Below are positions 27,892-36,633 of a stretch of DNA of 64,000 nt, piece by piece; within the stretch, counting starts at the first letter, position 1; every line of letters begins with the position of its first letter. This DNA comes from Pedobacter jejuensis (lineage in GTDB: Bacteria > Bacteroidota > Bacteroidia > Sphingobacteriales > Sphingobacteriaceae): positions 219,495 to 283,494 of the forward strand of contig NZ_RBEE01000045.1 of the NCBI RefSeq assembly GCF_003725795.1. The letters are read 5' to 3'. The notes beneath the pieces are model-generated. The model saw nothing but the letters and a program-made list of their open reading frames with translations, was not told the DNA's origin and did not search any database. Position numbers and translations under genes: made by a program.

Positions 27892-28071
27892 AACCTCACC
27901 CTATCAATGTTTATGCTTTGGCTAATTTGTGGGTTCCTTCTCCTCGAAGAGAGGGATTAATGGGCAATGGGTTAATACTACTGGTTCAAAGCACTGTATT
28001 TCGTTTTTCCTCTCTTCAAGGAGAGGGATGCAAATACGTAAAAAACCTATAAACTTTCAAAGGGTGAGGTT
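27892..28071. repeat. Inverted-repeat core, copy 4
   Basis: A 180-bp core that most resembles copy 1 in its right half (CACTGTATTTCGTTTTTCC). It ends about 40 bp before the stop of the minus-strand small membrane-protein gene. Confidence 0.85.
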
Positions 28072-28113
28072 ATATAAAGAAACATGCACAGAATCTAAAA
28101 ATTCGTTCAAAGC

Positions 28114-28374
28114 CTACAGTTCGTTATTTTCTGACACTTCTGGCGATTGTTCATATTCACCTTTCCAGGCGTAAAATCCAAAAATCATCAGGCCTATACT
28201 TATTGGGAAGAAAATGAAAAGAATAATTCCCCACTGAAGAATGGTATTTGTCTTTTCGATTTCGGAATGTGCTAAACCAACTTTATCTACCGCTTGAATA
28301 AATAGAAATATCATGGCTATTGGGCCCAAAGCCATCCATCCTAACCCTAAAATTTTCTTGATGTAATTAATCAT
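28114..28374 (-). CDS. Small two-transmembrane protein paired with an MHS permease (DUF6814-like)
   Basis: The start is placed at 28374 (MINYIKKILG), giving 86 residues; its ATG overlaps the permease stop by 8 bp, so translational coupling is likely. Two hydrophobic segments (about 10-28 and 46-68) flank a short loop, with an acidic C-terminal tail (EYEQSPEVSENNEL). The pattern resembles small proteins found next to MHS permeases in Bacteroidota (DUF6814, from memory). A role as an accessory subunit of the permease is an inference from the overlap. Confidence 0.65.
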   Translation of the reverse strand: MINYIKKILGLGWMALGPIAMIFLFIQAVDKVGLAHSEIEKTNTILQWGIILFIFFPISIGLMIFGFYAWKGEYEQSPEVSENNEL

Positions 28375-29890
28375 TGATGCTTTCATCCTTTTTATTTGAT
28401 AAATAAATTGTGCCAATTACTAAACTAAGTGCCGCTATTCCTATTGGATACCACAATCCAGAAAGTGGTGTAGCACCCTCAAAACTTGCCATTAAAGTCG
28501 CAATAAATGGAACCAAACCGCCGAAAACCCCATTGCCAATATGGTACGGTAACGACATGGATGTGTAGCGAATTTTGGTTGGAAAAAGCTCCACTAAAAA
28601 TGCGGCAATGGGTCCATAAACCATTGTTACCAATAAAATTTGAAAAAAGATTAAACCTACAAATTTCCAGAATACAGGTTTTGGCAAAATCTTATCTTTA
28701 AGCGTGCCCGGTGCAGATAAAATCCCTCTGGATGCAGAAATTGTATCTATTTGAACTTTCGTATAGCCAGAACCATTGGTGAATAAAATTTTAGTTTCTA
28801 AGCTTCGTAAGCTATCAACCTGATTTGCTAATGGCGTAATTACCGCAAAACCCTGGCTTGATGAAAACAATTCATTTTTGGCAAAATTTTCTTCACTCGT
28901 ATCATTTAAAAAAGTTTTATAGATTGGTCGGTAGAAGATTATCCCCAGCAACATTCCTGTTAGCATTATCCACTTGCGTCCAACCTTATCACTCCAGGCT
29001 CCAAAAACAACAAAGAAAGGTGTAGCAAAAGCAATTCCCCAGAGCAAAATATACCTCGAATCGTTAAAATCTAACTTGCAGGTATTTTCTAAAAAAGATT
29101 GTGCGTAAAATTGTCCGGTGTACCAAATAACACCTTGCCCCATAGTTGCTCCAAACAAAGCCAATAAAACCATTTTAAAGTTAGCCTTGTTGTTAAAACT
29201 GTCTTTTAAAGGGTTTTTAGAAACTTTTCCCTCTAATTTTAGCTTTGTAAACATGGGCGATTCATGCATCTTCATGCGGATGTATATTGAAACCCCAACC
29301 AGCACTATCGATAGTAAAAAGGGCACCCGCCAACCCCAATCGCTAAAAGTTTCGGCACCCAAGATATTTTTAGTGATTACGATTATCCCAAGAGAAAGAA
29401 ATAAACCAAGAGTTGCTGTCGTTTGAATCCAGCTGGTAAAAAAGCCGCGACGATTTTTAGGTGCATGCTCGGCTACGTAAGTTGCTGCTCCACCATATTC
29501 GCCTCCTAATGCCAAACCTTGAATTAACCTTAATATTAAAACTAAAATTGGGGCTGCGTAGCCGATTGTTTTGTATGAGGGAATTAGCCCGATTAAAAAA
29601 GTGGAGCCGCCCATTAAAACCAGCGTTAAAAGGAAGGTATATTTCCGGCCAATTAAATCGCCCAAACGCCCAAAAACCAATGCGCCAAATGGTCGAACAA
29701 TAAACCCAGCTGCAAATATTGCCAATGTATTTATCAAAGCTGAAGCACCTGCATCCGCCGGAAACAATTGATGCCCTATGATAACGGCCAAACTTCCAAA
29801 TATGTAAAAGTCGTACCACTCGATTAGCGTACCTAATGATGAAGCACCTATTACTTTAAAAATATTATTCTTCGGTAGTATTTCGCTCAT
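28367..29890 (-). CDS. MFS permease of the metabolite:H+ symporter family with a large loop
   Basis: A 507-residue inner-membrane symporter. The N-terminus (ASSLGTLIEWYDFYIFGSLA) and the loop GRLGDLIGRKYTFL are hallmarks of the metabolite:H+ symporter family (KgtP, ProP, ShiA). Between the second-half helices there is a ~90-residue hydrophilic insert (roughly 309-400: TFLNDTSEENFAKNELFSSS and on), probably periplasmic and absent from the E. coli relatives. The substrate cannot be told from sequence. It overlaps the downstream two-TM gene by 8 bp. Confidence 0.88.
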   Translation of the reverse strand: MSEILPKNNIFKVIGASSLGTLIEWYDFYIFGSLAVIIGHQLFPADAGASALINTLAIFAAGFIVRPFGALVFGRLGDLIGRKYTFLLTLVLMGGSTFLIGLIPSYKTIGYAAPILVLILRLIQGLALGGEYGGAATYVAEHAPKNRRGFFTSWIQTTATLGLFLSLGIIVITKNILGAETFSDWGWRVPFLLSIVLVGVSIYIRMKMHESPMFTKLKLEGKVSKNPLKDSFNNKANFKMVLLALFGATMGQGVIWYTGQFYAQSFLENTCKLDFNDSRYILLWGIAFATPFFVVFGAWSDKVGRKWIMLTGMLLGIIFYRPIYKTFLNDTSEENFAKNELFSSSQGFAVITPLANQVDSLRSLETKILFTNGSGYTKVQIDTISASRGILSAPGTLKDKILPKPVFWKFVGLIFFQILLVTMVYGPIAAFLVELFPTKIRYTSMSLPYHIGNGVFGGLVPFIATLMASFEGATPLSGLWYPIGIAALSLVIGTIYLSNKKDESIND

Positions 29891-30150
29891 ATTAAAAGGA
29901 TAATTTGGTTTTTCGAATATAGCTGATTTACAATGGATTCGAAATGAATTAAAACAACTGCATTTAAAAATGTTACAAAAAATCTGAAATAGATAAAATC
30001 CAAACTGGCTAAAATTTATAACTAGAGAGAGATATTTTACTTTGAAAAAATCATAGAAAATGTTTAAATCAAATCTATAGTTGTAATTAATTCGTAAAGA
30101 AGAAAAACATTTTCTTCTTTACTTTGTAATTTCCTCTTTAAAAACAAAAT

Positions 30151-31041
30151 ATGCTACTGATACAAAACATAAGACTAACTAGAATTTTGCGAAACACCTG
30201 GAAGGTAGATTTAATAATGATAGCTTCCTGTACAGTTGCTTATTTTGTTAGAGCGTATTTAATTGCCCATCATTTCGAAATTCCATCTATCATTCCAACA
30301 GTTTTAGGTACTGCCATAGCCTTCTTTATAGGTTTTAATAACAATCAGGCATACGACAGGTGGTGGGAAGCTCGAAAAGTATGGGGTGCATTGGTTAACG
30401 ACTCACGATCGTACACAAGAGCTTTGCTAAATTATGTAGATGGTGAAGATGAATGCGTTAGAAGAATGATTTATCGCCACATAGCATTTTTGTATGCTTT
30501 AAAAGCTAGTTTGCGTGGCACGGTTGATGAAATTTATATCAAATACTTAACTGAAGATGATTTAAAGGAAATCGAAAACCATAAAAATACTCACAATGCT
30601 ATTCTTAATATCCAATCGAGAGATTTGCAAAAATTATCAAAAGCAAATGCTATTGATGGCTTTAGGTTTATGGAAATAAATGAAATGCTTGTCCGATTTT
30701 CTGATTCGATGGGAATGAGTGAACGTATTAAAAACACTATCTTCCCTACTACATATAGCTACTTAACAAAAGTTTTTATCTGGCTTTTTGTGGTAACATT
30801 TACTTTGGTTATCAGTCAATCGGCGGGTGTTGCATCTATATTTTTAGGTTGGTTAATTGGTTTTGTATTTGTATCCACCCAAATTAACGGAATGAGTTTG
30901 ATAGATCCATTCGAAAGTAATTCGGCAGGTGTACCGTTAAATCAGATTACAAGAACAATCGAAATAAACTTGCTGCAGATGCTTGGCGATGAGGAAATTC
31001 CTGATCCTGTAAAACCTATAAATGATGAATATGTGCTGTAA
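30151..31041 (+). CDS. Bestrophin-family membrane protein
   Basis: A 296-residue integral membrane protein of the bestrophin/RFP-TM family. The motifs GTAIAFFIGFNNNQAYDRWWEARKVWG and NDSRSYTRAL are characteristic, as is the later PFESNSAGVPLNQITRTIE segment. Bacterial homologues form pentameric ion channels, some cation-selective. About four hydrophobic segments are visible. It is convergent with the TerC gene, with only 10 bp between stops, and neighbouring genes give no hint of its role. Confidence 0.9.
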   Translation: MLLIQNIRLTRILRNTWKVDLIMIASCTVAYFVRAYLIAHHFEIPSIIPTVLGTAIAFFIGFNNNQAYDRWWEARKVWGALVNDSRSYTRALLNYVDGEDECVRRMIYRHIAFLYALKASLRGTVDEIYIKYLTEDDLKEIENHKNTHNAILNIQSRDLQKLSKANAIDGFRFMEINEMLVRFSDSMGMSERIKNTIFPTTYSYLTKVFIWLFVVTFTLVISQSAGVASIFLGWLIGFVFVSTQINGMSLIDPFESNSAGVPLNQITRTIEINLLQMLGDEEIPDPVKPINDEYVL

Positions 31042-31051
31042 TTATCAGCGC

Positions 31052-31816
31052 TTAATTTCTTAATTTGATAGGTTTTTTGCGATTCTTTTTCATTTTTAGA
31101 TTTAGCATTTCTACCAATACAGAAAAGGCCATTGCAAAATAAACATAGCCTTTCGGTATATGCTGGTCTAATCCTTCGGCTAAAAGAGAAACGCCAATTA
31201 ATAGCAAAAATGAAAGGGCCAGCATTTTAACCGTTGGATGATTATTAACAAATGCACTAATTGCACCTGCAGAAAACATCATGATGATTACGGCAATAAT
31301 TACTGCGGCAATCATGATTTCAATATGATCGGCCATACCAATAGCAGTAATTACTGAATCAAGAGAAAAAACAACATCCAAGACAAGAATCTGGATGATA
31401 GTAGCCCAAAAAGAATGCGCTTTGGTTTTTCCCTCTTCATCTTCATCACCTTCTAATTTATTGTGAATTTCGTGTGTGCTTTTATAAATTAAAAATAAAC
31501 CACCGCTTATCAAAATTAAATCACGACCAGAAATTGCAAGTTTCTCAAACCAATCGCCACTATTAATGCCTATCCAGCTGCCAATATTAAAAAGCGGCGA
31601 AGTTAAAGTCATAATCCAACTTAAAGAAAGTAGCAATAAAATTCTGGTAATCATGGCTAGGCCTAAACCCAATTGCCTCGCTTTTTTTTGTTGATCTACA
31701 GGAAGTTTTCCTGATAAAATGGAGATGAAAACAATATTGTCAATACCGAGAACGATTTCCAGAACAGTTAATGTTAAAAGTGAAATCCAGGCTTCGGGTG
31801 TACTTAAAAAATCCAT
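31052..31816 (-). CDS. TerC-family integral membrane protein
   Basis: A 254-residue, about seven-TM protein. The family signatures LEIVLGIDNIVFISILSGKLP near the N-terminus and VLDVVFSLDSVITAIGM in the second half carry the membrane-embedded Asp residues typical of TerC, and a charged, Glu/Asp-rich loop (KLEGDEDEEGKTK) lies between them. Members have been linked to tellurite resistance and to manganese efflux or metal loading of secreted proteins; which applies here is unknown. Confidence 0.9.
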   Translation of the reverse strand: MDFLSTPEAWISLLTLTVLEIVLGIDNIVFISILSGKLPVDQQKKARQLGLGLAMITRILLLLSLSWIMTLTSPLFNIGSWIGINSGDWFEKLAISGRDLILISGGLFLIYKSTHEIHNKLEGDEDEEGKTKAHSFWATIIQILVLDVVFSLDSVITAIGMADHIEIMIAAVIIAVIIMMFSAGAISAFVNNHPTVKMLALSFLLLIGVSLLAEGLDQHIPKGYVYFAMAFSVLVEMLNLKMKKNRKKPIKLRN

Positions 31817-31898
31817 AAGTTAATTTATCTGATAGGCGAAGATATAAAAAAGACACCTGAATTATGGAACAGATTTTTATCGCTCTGGTTTGGAATAC

Positions 31899-32456
31899 TT
31901 ATTTAGCTGATTTGGAAATTTCTAGTTTAAGGTGTTCTTCAAAAGCTAAAGTTCTTTGTTTAATCTCCGGAATTTCATCTGAATAAGACAGGGAAGCAAC
32001 TGCCTGGATTATTTTTCCATTTTTACCAATTAAAACATTAGTTGGATAACCATGATTGATATTTAATTTTCTTATCTCTTCTGGTTTTAAACAGATTATT
32101 TCATATTTATATCCGGCTTTTTTCTTGAAAATTGCCGCCTGTTTGGGTGAATCATAAGTAATGGCGATGAACCTTATGGCTGAAGTTTTATATTTATCAA
32201 CCAGTTTATTTAGTTCAGGTATCTCTTTAACACAAGGCGGACATGCTTCAAACCAAAAATTTATAAGTACAATCTGGTTCTTCAAATTATCTTTATAAAA
32301 AGCTTTTCCCTTTAAATTTACACCTTCAAAATCAGATAAGTTCTTACCTCTTAAATCATCAAAAAATGTTTCTTGAGTTGCCCATTTTACTGGCTCAGAT
32401 TGTGCCTTGGCAAATATCGAAATGAGTAGCAAGAAAATGAGTAAATAGTTTTTCAT
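31899..32456 (-). CDS. TlpA/ResA-like periplasmic thiol-disulfide protein
   Basis: A 185-residue exported thioredoxin-fold protein. A signal peptide runs to about residue 18 (IFAKAQ). The active site CPPC is at Cys72-Cys75 in LINFWFEACPPCVKEIPEL. Later YGYPTN-type context is present as HGYPTNVLIGKNGKI, with the cis-Pro. Such proteins reduce or shuffle disulfides in the periplasm, often for cytochrome c maturation. It is monocistronic. Confidence 0.88.
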   Translation of the reverse strand: MKNYLLIFLLLISIFAKAQSEPVKWATQETFFDDLRGKNLSDFEGVNLKGKAFYKDNLKNQIVLINFWFEACPPCVKEIPELNKLVDKYKTSAIRFIAITYDSPKQAAIFKKKAGYKYEIICLKPEEIRKLNINHGYPTNVLIGKNGKIIQAVASLSYSDEIPEIKQRTLAFEEHLKLEISKSAK

Positions 32457-32609
32457 TACATGCTAATATAAGGAAAGCTGCTTCAAAAAGTTATTATTAT
32501 CTATAACATCTACGTTTATTTCCTCTTTACCTCGGTCTACGTTCCTACAAAGAGAAATACAATATATGGCCTCTAAGAAAACAGTCCATGATAAAAGAAA
32601 ACAACAAAA

Positions 32610-32636
32610 AAGTCCTGCCACAAAATGGCAGGACTT
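32610..32636 (-). terminator. Rho-independent terminator after the beta-solenoid gene
   Basis: An 11-bp stem, AAGTCCTGCCA / TGGCAGGACTT, with a CAAAA loop, followed on the minus strand by a run of T residues. It lies 23 bp downstream of the stop at 32659. Confidence 0.8.
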
Positions 32637-32658
32637 AAATCAATTTTGTTTGGAATTA

Positions 32659-33960
32659 CTATTTAAAGCTTACCGCACCGTATTCTGTTCTTATAGAAAC
32701 AGTAGCTGCACCACCTCCCCCAATTTTGCCAGAGTATCGCTTATTCTCATCATCATCACTTACCAATTTCGATGATACGTTAGAACCATATTTAAAGCCT
32801 GCATAAGTGGTAGAGATATTAAAATTCGCATTATAATTTGTGCTAAAACCGAGGCCAACACCTGCATATTCTCCATTAAAGCCAAAGCTTTTACAAGCTG
32901 GAGTAATCTCGTTAACGGTTAATTTATTATAATCCATATCAATTAAAGCATCCCCATTTAAAGAGCCAAGAGTTACATTGGTATATTCTGTTTTTAAAGA
33001 TAACTTGCCAACACTTGCAATGGTTAGGCTGCCATAGCCTTGTTTAATTACCGTATTTCCTTTTATGCTGTTGATGTTTACTTTGGCATATTCGCTATTA
33101 AGTAATAAGTTACCTGCAATCGAGCCAACTGTTAAGCCAGAACCATATTGAACTTTAATATCGGCAGATTTACGGATGGTATTGATATTTACCGGTACAT
33201 ATTCTGCATTTACTTCAATTGTACCTACCGAACCAATGCTAACTCCACCACCGTATTCGTGTTTTATAACTGCTGCATTTAAATCCTGAACAGTCATTTT
33301 ACCATACTCTACCGAAAGATAATTATTACTGTTGCTTAAATTTCCGGTAGTTAAATTTCCATATTGAACCTTAAAAGATGTTGGACCAGAAAAATCGCCA
33401 ACATCTATACTCCCATATTCTTGTTGAGCGGTTAAAGCATTTGTTGCAGGCATATAAACAACATAATTTACTTTTATTTCCCTTCTCCAGGTAGTTACGC
33501 CATTTTTTAATCTTCTTCCAAAGTTACCATCTCTATCACCCATATTTGTTTTTACAGAAATCTGGTCGCCTGATTTTGAAGCATCAATCGTAACTTCATC
33601 TATCAATTTTTGTACATCCTTATCCGAATTGCTAAAGGCTTTAATGTCAACATCAACTTTAACTTCTTTTCTATCCCAGGTTTTGATAACAATAGAACCA
33701 TATTGGTTATTTAGGTTAATCTTATCGTTACTATTAACACTAAAAGTTTTGGTGAAAGATTTTGAACGTTCTGCATCGCCACCAGATTGAGTTGAGCTTG
33801 TTATATTAATTGTTGGGTGTACAGCAGCATTAACATTTGTACTTGTTGTAACGTTAACTGCATAATTCTCTGTCGAATTTGTGGTAACAGAAATTTCTTG
33901 TGCGTAGCTTTTTACGGCAATGAAAGCCATAATGGCTAAGAATGATTTTATTGTTTTCAT
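32659..33960 (-). CDS. Secreted repeat protein, probable beta-solenoid (DUF4097/DUF2807-like)
   Basis: A 433-residue protein with a signal peptide ending near VKSYAQ. Its second half is built from about eleven repeats of ~18 residues, each starting with an aromatic-led strand: YGSIDVG, YGNLTTG, YGKMTV, YGGGVSIG, YVPVNIN, YGSGLTVG, YAKVNIN, YGSLTIA, YTNVTLG, YNKLTV and YAGVGLG. This regular Tyr ladder suggests a parallel beta-helix, as in the DUF4097/DUF2807 'adhesin-like' families. It lies downstream of the ECF sigma and anti-sigma genes on the same strand, so it may belong to that regulon. The function is unknown. Confidence 0.75.
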   Translation of the reverse strand: MKTIKSFLAIMAFIAVKSYAQEISVTTNSTENYAVNVTTSTNVNAAVHPTINITSSTQSGGDAERSKSFTKTFSVNSNDKINLNNQYGSIVIKTWDRKEVKVDVDIKAFSNSDKDVQKLIDEVTIDASKSGDQISVKTNMGDRDGNFGRRLKNGVTTWRREIKVNYVVYMPATNALTAQQEYGSIDVGDFSGPTSFKVQYGNLTTGNLSNSNNYLSVEYGKMTVQDLNAAVIKHEYGGGVSIGSVGTIEVNAEYVPVNINTIRKSADIKVQYGSGLTVGSIAGNLLLNSEYAKVNINSIKGNTVIKQGYGSLTIASVGKLSLKTEYTNVTLGSLNGDALIDMDYNKLTVNEITPACKSFGFNGEYAGVGLGFSTNYNANFNISTTYAGFKYGSNVSSKLVSDDDENKRYSGKIGGGGAATVSIRTEYGAVSFK

Positions 33961-34051
33961 GTGTTGTTAATTTAAATATTTATTTACCCAAAATCTGCCG
34001 ACCGATTTTGAAGCCTAATAAATATGGTGAGCGCCTGTTTGCTTTGTTAAA

Positions 34052-34579
34052 TTATATTTGGTTAACCCTTTTGTAATCGTCAACCTGGTTAATAATTAAT
34101 AGCTGTTGCTTTAATAAGTTTAACTGAATTTCACGGTTTTTTACCATTGCCTTTACTACATAAAGTTGATTTGGCGTTGTTGGCAATTCCGATTTTAACC
34201 GTTCATAATCTTCATCAAGTTTCAACAAATCATCAGTAAATTTTTTATATAAATCCGGATTTGCTGATGCAAAAATTGCTAAGCTGTCTCTCTTCTCTGT
34301 AATTAAACTTGTAAACTGATTCTCTCTTTTTGCTGCTGCTGCATTAACGTCTGCTATTTCCAAGTCGCGATTTTGCATTTGTCCGGTGTACAGCCAAACT
34401 AAACCAAAAACTATTACAATGGATGCGGCAGCACTTATCCATAAATAAAGATTTATTGGTTTTTTTTTCTTGTTGCTATCCAGCCCCGATTCTATTTTTG
34501 CCCAAAGGGCTGCCGATGGCTCAAAAACATCGAAATCTTTCCGATTTTCTTTAACAAAGGTTTCTAATCTATTATTCAT
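34052..34579 (-). CDS. Probable membrane anti-sigma factor
   Basis: A 175-residue protein with one transmembrane segment (about 46-66, LWISAAASIVIVFGLVWLY). An N-terminal cytoplasmic part (~45 residues, DFDVFEPSAALWAKIESGL) and a periplasmic, heptad-rich C-terminal part follow. It does not have an obvious zinc anti-sigma motif. It overlaps the ECF sigma gene by 8 bp, the standard arrangement of a sigma factor with its inhibitor. The assignment rests on topology and context. Confidence 0.7.
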   Translation of the reverse strand: MNNRLETFVKENRKDFDVFEPSAALWAKIESGLDSNKKKKPINLYLWISAAASIVIVFGLVWLYTGQMQNRDLEIADVNAAAAKRENQFTSLITEKRDSLAIFASANPDLYKKFTDDLLKLDEDYERLKSELPTTPNQLYVVKAMVKNREIQLNLLKQQLLIINQVDDYKRVNQI

Positions 34580-35129
34580 CTCTCATCCCTTTCTGTTCTA
34601 ATATACTTTTTAACTTCTTTTTTGCCCGCATATATTGTGTGCGGCTTGTATTTTCGCTTATTTTTAAAATGTGTGAAATCTCTTCGTGGTCGTAACCTTC
34701 CAATAAATATAAACTTAACACTACTCTATAACCATCTGGCAACTCTGTTATTGCTTGTCTAATTTCATCTGCCTGCAGCCGCACATCGTATTCATCAGCG
34801 CTTATTTCATCAGGAATTTCAGATACTTCATCGGTACTTACAAATTCAACTTTTCGCTTCCGCAGGTAATTAATTGATTTATTGATTACAATCTGCTTCA
34901 ACCATAAACCGAAAGTGGTTTCCTGCCTAAAATCTACAATTCTGGTAAACGCATCTAAAAATGCTTCCTGCAAAACATCTTCTGCCTCTTCTTCGTAATT
35001 TAGAATGCGCAAAGCTACATTATACATCGCTTTAGCATACAGTTTATACAATTGAAACTGCGCTGCTCTGCTGCCATGCATGCATTCTTTAACAAGCTCA
35101 AGGTTTTTATCGACGTAAACGGCTTCCAA
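34572..35129 (-). CDS. ECF-family RNA polymerase sigma factor
   Basis: A 185-residue sigma-70 factor of the extracytoplasmic function class. Region 2 spans about 22-90 (YNVALRILNYEEEAEDVLQE, the DVLQEAF core-binding segment), and region 4 lies at about 120-180 (LYLLEGYDHEEISHILKISE, then TRTQYMRAKKKL-like). Region 1 and region 3 are absent, as expected. The anti-sigma gene begins within its last 8 bp. It is probably autoregulated and released by an envelope signal. Confidence 0.92.
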   Translation of the reverse strand: MEAVYVDKNLELVKECMHGSRAAQFQLYKLYAKAMYNVALRILNYEEEAEDVLQEAFLDAFTRIVDFRQETTFGLWLKQIVINKSINYLRKRKVEFVSTDEVSEIPDEISADEYDVRLQADEIRQAITELPDGYRVVLSLYLLEGYDHEEISHILKISENTSRTQYMRAKKKLKSILEQKGMRDE

Positions 35130-35332
35130 AATTTTGATGATTCTGATTATAAGACATAAGGGATTTTAAAACGTTGCATCAAGGTAGAAAAAAATTTAAA
35201 TAAGTATTAATCATCGGTTTGTTAGTGGTAAGTAGTTGTATTTGTGAGCAAAACTTTGTCCCATGAAAATAGTTATTATAGAAAAAATTGCGCTATTCAT
35301 CATAAATTTGAAAACGCTGAAACAAAGAATTA

Positions 35333-35349
35333 ACTTCATAACATGGAAA
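35333..35349 (+). repeat. Left copy of 17-bp direct repeat flanking the island
   Basis: ACTTCATAACATGGAAA matches ACTTCATAGCATGGAAA at 39511-39527 in 16 of 17 positions and in the same orientation. In the right copy it spans the start codon of the NTF2-like gene; here the ATG is followed within two codons by a stop. Confidence 0.5.
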
Positions 35350-35556
35350 GTTGACTTTTTGCTTTTGTAGTATGATGGTGTTATATAGTAATTCTGAATC
35401 ATCTAATATCATATATTGTTGCAGATTTAATCATTTGATGACTGAGCAATCCCTAAATTTTCCGAAATATAAATTAATGTTCGAATAATTGTATTCTTAA
35501 CTAAGTAATTATTACAACAAAGCTTCAAACCATCACTTCAATACCATCTAAAATAG

Positions 35557-35564
35557 TATATTTG
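35557..35564 (+). promoter_or_regulatory. -7 promoter element for the island operon
   Basis: TATATTTG is a perfect TAnnTTTG match, 37 bp before the GTG start of the STAS-GHKL gene. No convincing -33 element is visible. Confidence 0.5.
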
Positions 35565-35601
35565 ATTAAACCTCCCTATTTTAACTCATCGAATTAATGC
35601 A

Positions 35602-36633
35602 GTGAAGAAAGCTCTCAAAATAAAAAATCATTTAAAGAATCGACAAAAATATCAAGAGAAGAGATTAGGACCTTCTTATAAAAGAAATCGAAAAAATAGA
35701 TTAAAACGCTGGAAAAGCGGTATTAATTTCTCAGTTGGAAGAACCAACAATACTAATCAAGAGATAGTTAATCTACCAGCACCACAAAATTTTAGCTTGA
35801 TACTAAATACAAACTCGGTGTTAAGCTATTTAGAAATTGCCAGAAAAAATCTAAAAAAAAATAGGCAGATAATCTTTGATATCTCGGAAATCACAAATTT
35901 AACTCCAGATACAATACCACTTCTAATATCCCATATAAAGGACCCCGCATTTAGAAACTCTACTACAATACATGGAAATGCTCCAAATGAGCAAAAATTC
36001 AAAAAGCTATTTACGGAATCAGGGTTCTATAATCATGTAAAAGGCACAAATCAATTCGAAGTAAGTGCTCATAATATAATGCATAAGGAATCCAACTTTA
36101 AAGTTAAGCCAGATTTAGCAGGAGATATAGTCGATATGATTATGGACAAAGGTAAGTTTAGCAATTTGTTTATAGAACCAATATATAATATCTTTATTGA
36201 ATTGATGTCCAATACACACCATCATGCCGATTTATCTGAATATGGGACTTCTAAATGGTGGCTTTTTCTATTTGTTGATAACGAAAATGGAAAAATATCC
36301 ATTAGCTTTATTGATTTGGGTGTTGGCATTTTTAAAAGTGTCGTCGTAGAATCTTATATAAAAAGAATTGGCCTTACAACTAAATTAGTAGACAATTCTA
36401 TACTTGTGAGAGATTTATTAAACGGTAAAATACAATCAAGAATTGAAAAGGATAATGAGATTAGAGGGAAGGGAATCCCTCAAGTCGTAGAATATGCTAA
36501 ATATGAATGTTTTAAAAGATTTTATTTAATAACAAATGACATTATGATTGACCTCAAAGATAATTCATTTGTTAAGTTAGCATCCGAATTAAATGGAACT
36601 TTTTATCATTTAGAGCTTGATTTCGAAATATGA
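35602..36633 (+). CDS. STAS-like domain fused to GHKL (HATPase_c) ATPase
   Basis: A 343-residue soluble protein with a GTG start. Residues 1-40 are strongly basic (about half Lys/Arg) and may bind nucleic acid. Residues ~50-147 resemble a STAS/SpoIIAA-type fold (IIFDISEITNLTPDTIPLLI, then TTIHGNAPNE and GFYNHV). Residues ~165-343 form a GHKL ATPase with N-box Glu200-Asn204 (IELMSNTHHHA), G1 box Asp238-Gly242 (DLGVG), G2 box RGKGIP (288-293) and a GTFYHLEL end. No histidine-phosphotransfer domain is seen, so it is not a classic sensor kinase. The arrangement recalls anti-sigma partner-switching kinases. It is coupled by an ATGA overlap to a DUF4325/STAS-like gene. Arg codons are mostly AGA/CGA, unlike aspS. 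Confidence 0.8.
   Translation: MKKALKIKNHLKNRQKYQEKRLGPSYKRNRKNRLKRWKSGINFSVGRTNNTNQEIVNLPAPQNFSLILNTNSVLSYLEIARKNLKKNRQIIFDISEITNLTPDTIPLLISHIKDPAFRNSTTIHGNAPNEQKFKKLFTESGFYNHVKGTNQFEVSAHNIMHKESNFKVKPDLAGDIVDMIMDKGKFSNLFIEPIYNIFIELMSNTHHHADLSEYGTSKWWLFLFVDNENGKISISFIDLGVGIFKSVVVESYIKRIGLTTKLVDNSILVRDLLNGKIQSRIEKDNEIRGKGIPQVVEYAKYECFKRFYLITNDIMIDLKDNSFVKLASELNGTFYHLELDFEI

Larger units (their letters stand above)
27037..28080. repeat. Array of four tandem ~270-bp inverted-repeat units
   Basis: The 1.1 kb between the RlmI-like gene and the small membrane-protein gene holds four near-identical units at periods of 262, 273 and 280 bp and no credible gene. Each unit has a leader (TTCGAGCGAAGCCGAGAAAT, diverged after CCGA in copy 3) and a 180-181-bp core with inverted ends AACCTCACCCT and AGGGTGAGGTT. 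Units 2-4 are separated by CCACAGAAACAC-type repeat DNA. Several open frames cross the array only because it has few stops. Confidence 0.9.
35130..35601. other. AT-rich intergenic region before the island operon
   Basis: No supported gene is seen in these 472 bp. The stretch is very AT-rich, contains the left copy of a 17-bp direct repeat (35333-35349) and a perfect -7 promoter element (35557-35564). Short open frames here have no recognisable features. Confidence 0.6.

Noticed and set aside
27037..28080. Possible CRISPR array
   Set aside because: Units are ~270 bp with conserved cores rather than 25-40-bp repeats with unique spacers, and no cas gene is present.
27288..28174. Several overlapping plus-strand open frames of 70-91 codons with similar sequences
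   Set aside because: They are translations of the four-copy noncoding repeat array; similarity comes from the DNA repeats, and each starts and stops at different places in the unit.
29457..29819. Open frames inside the MHS permease gene on both strands
   Set aside because: They are shadows of the permease reading frame and have no independent features.
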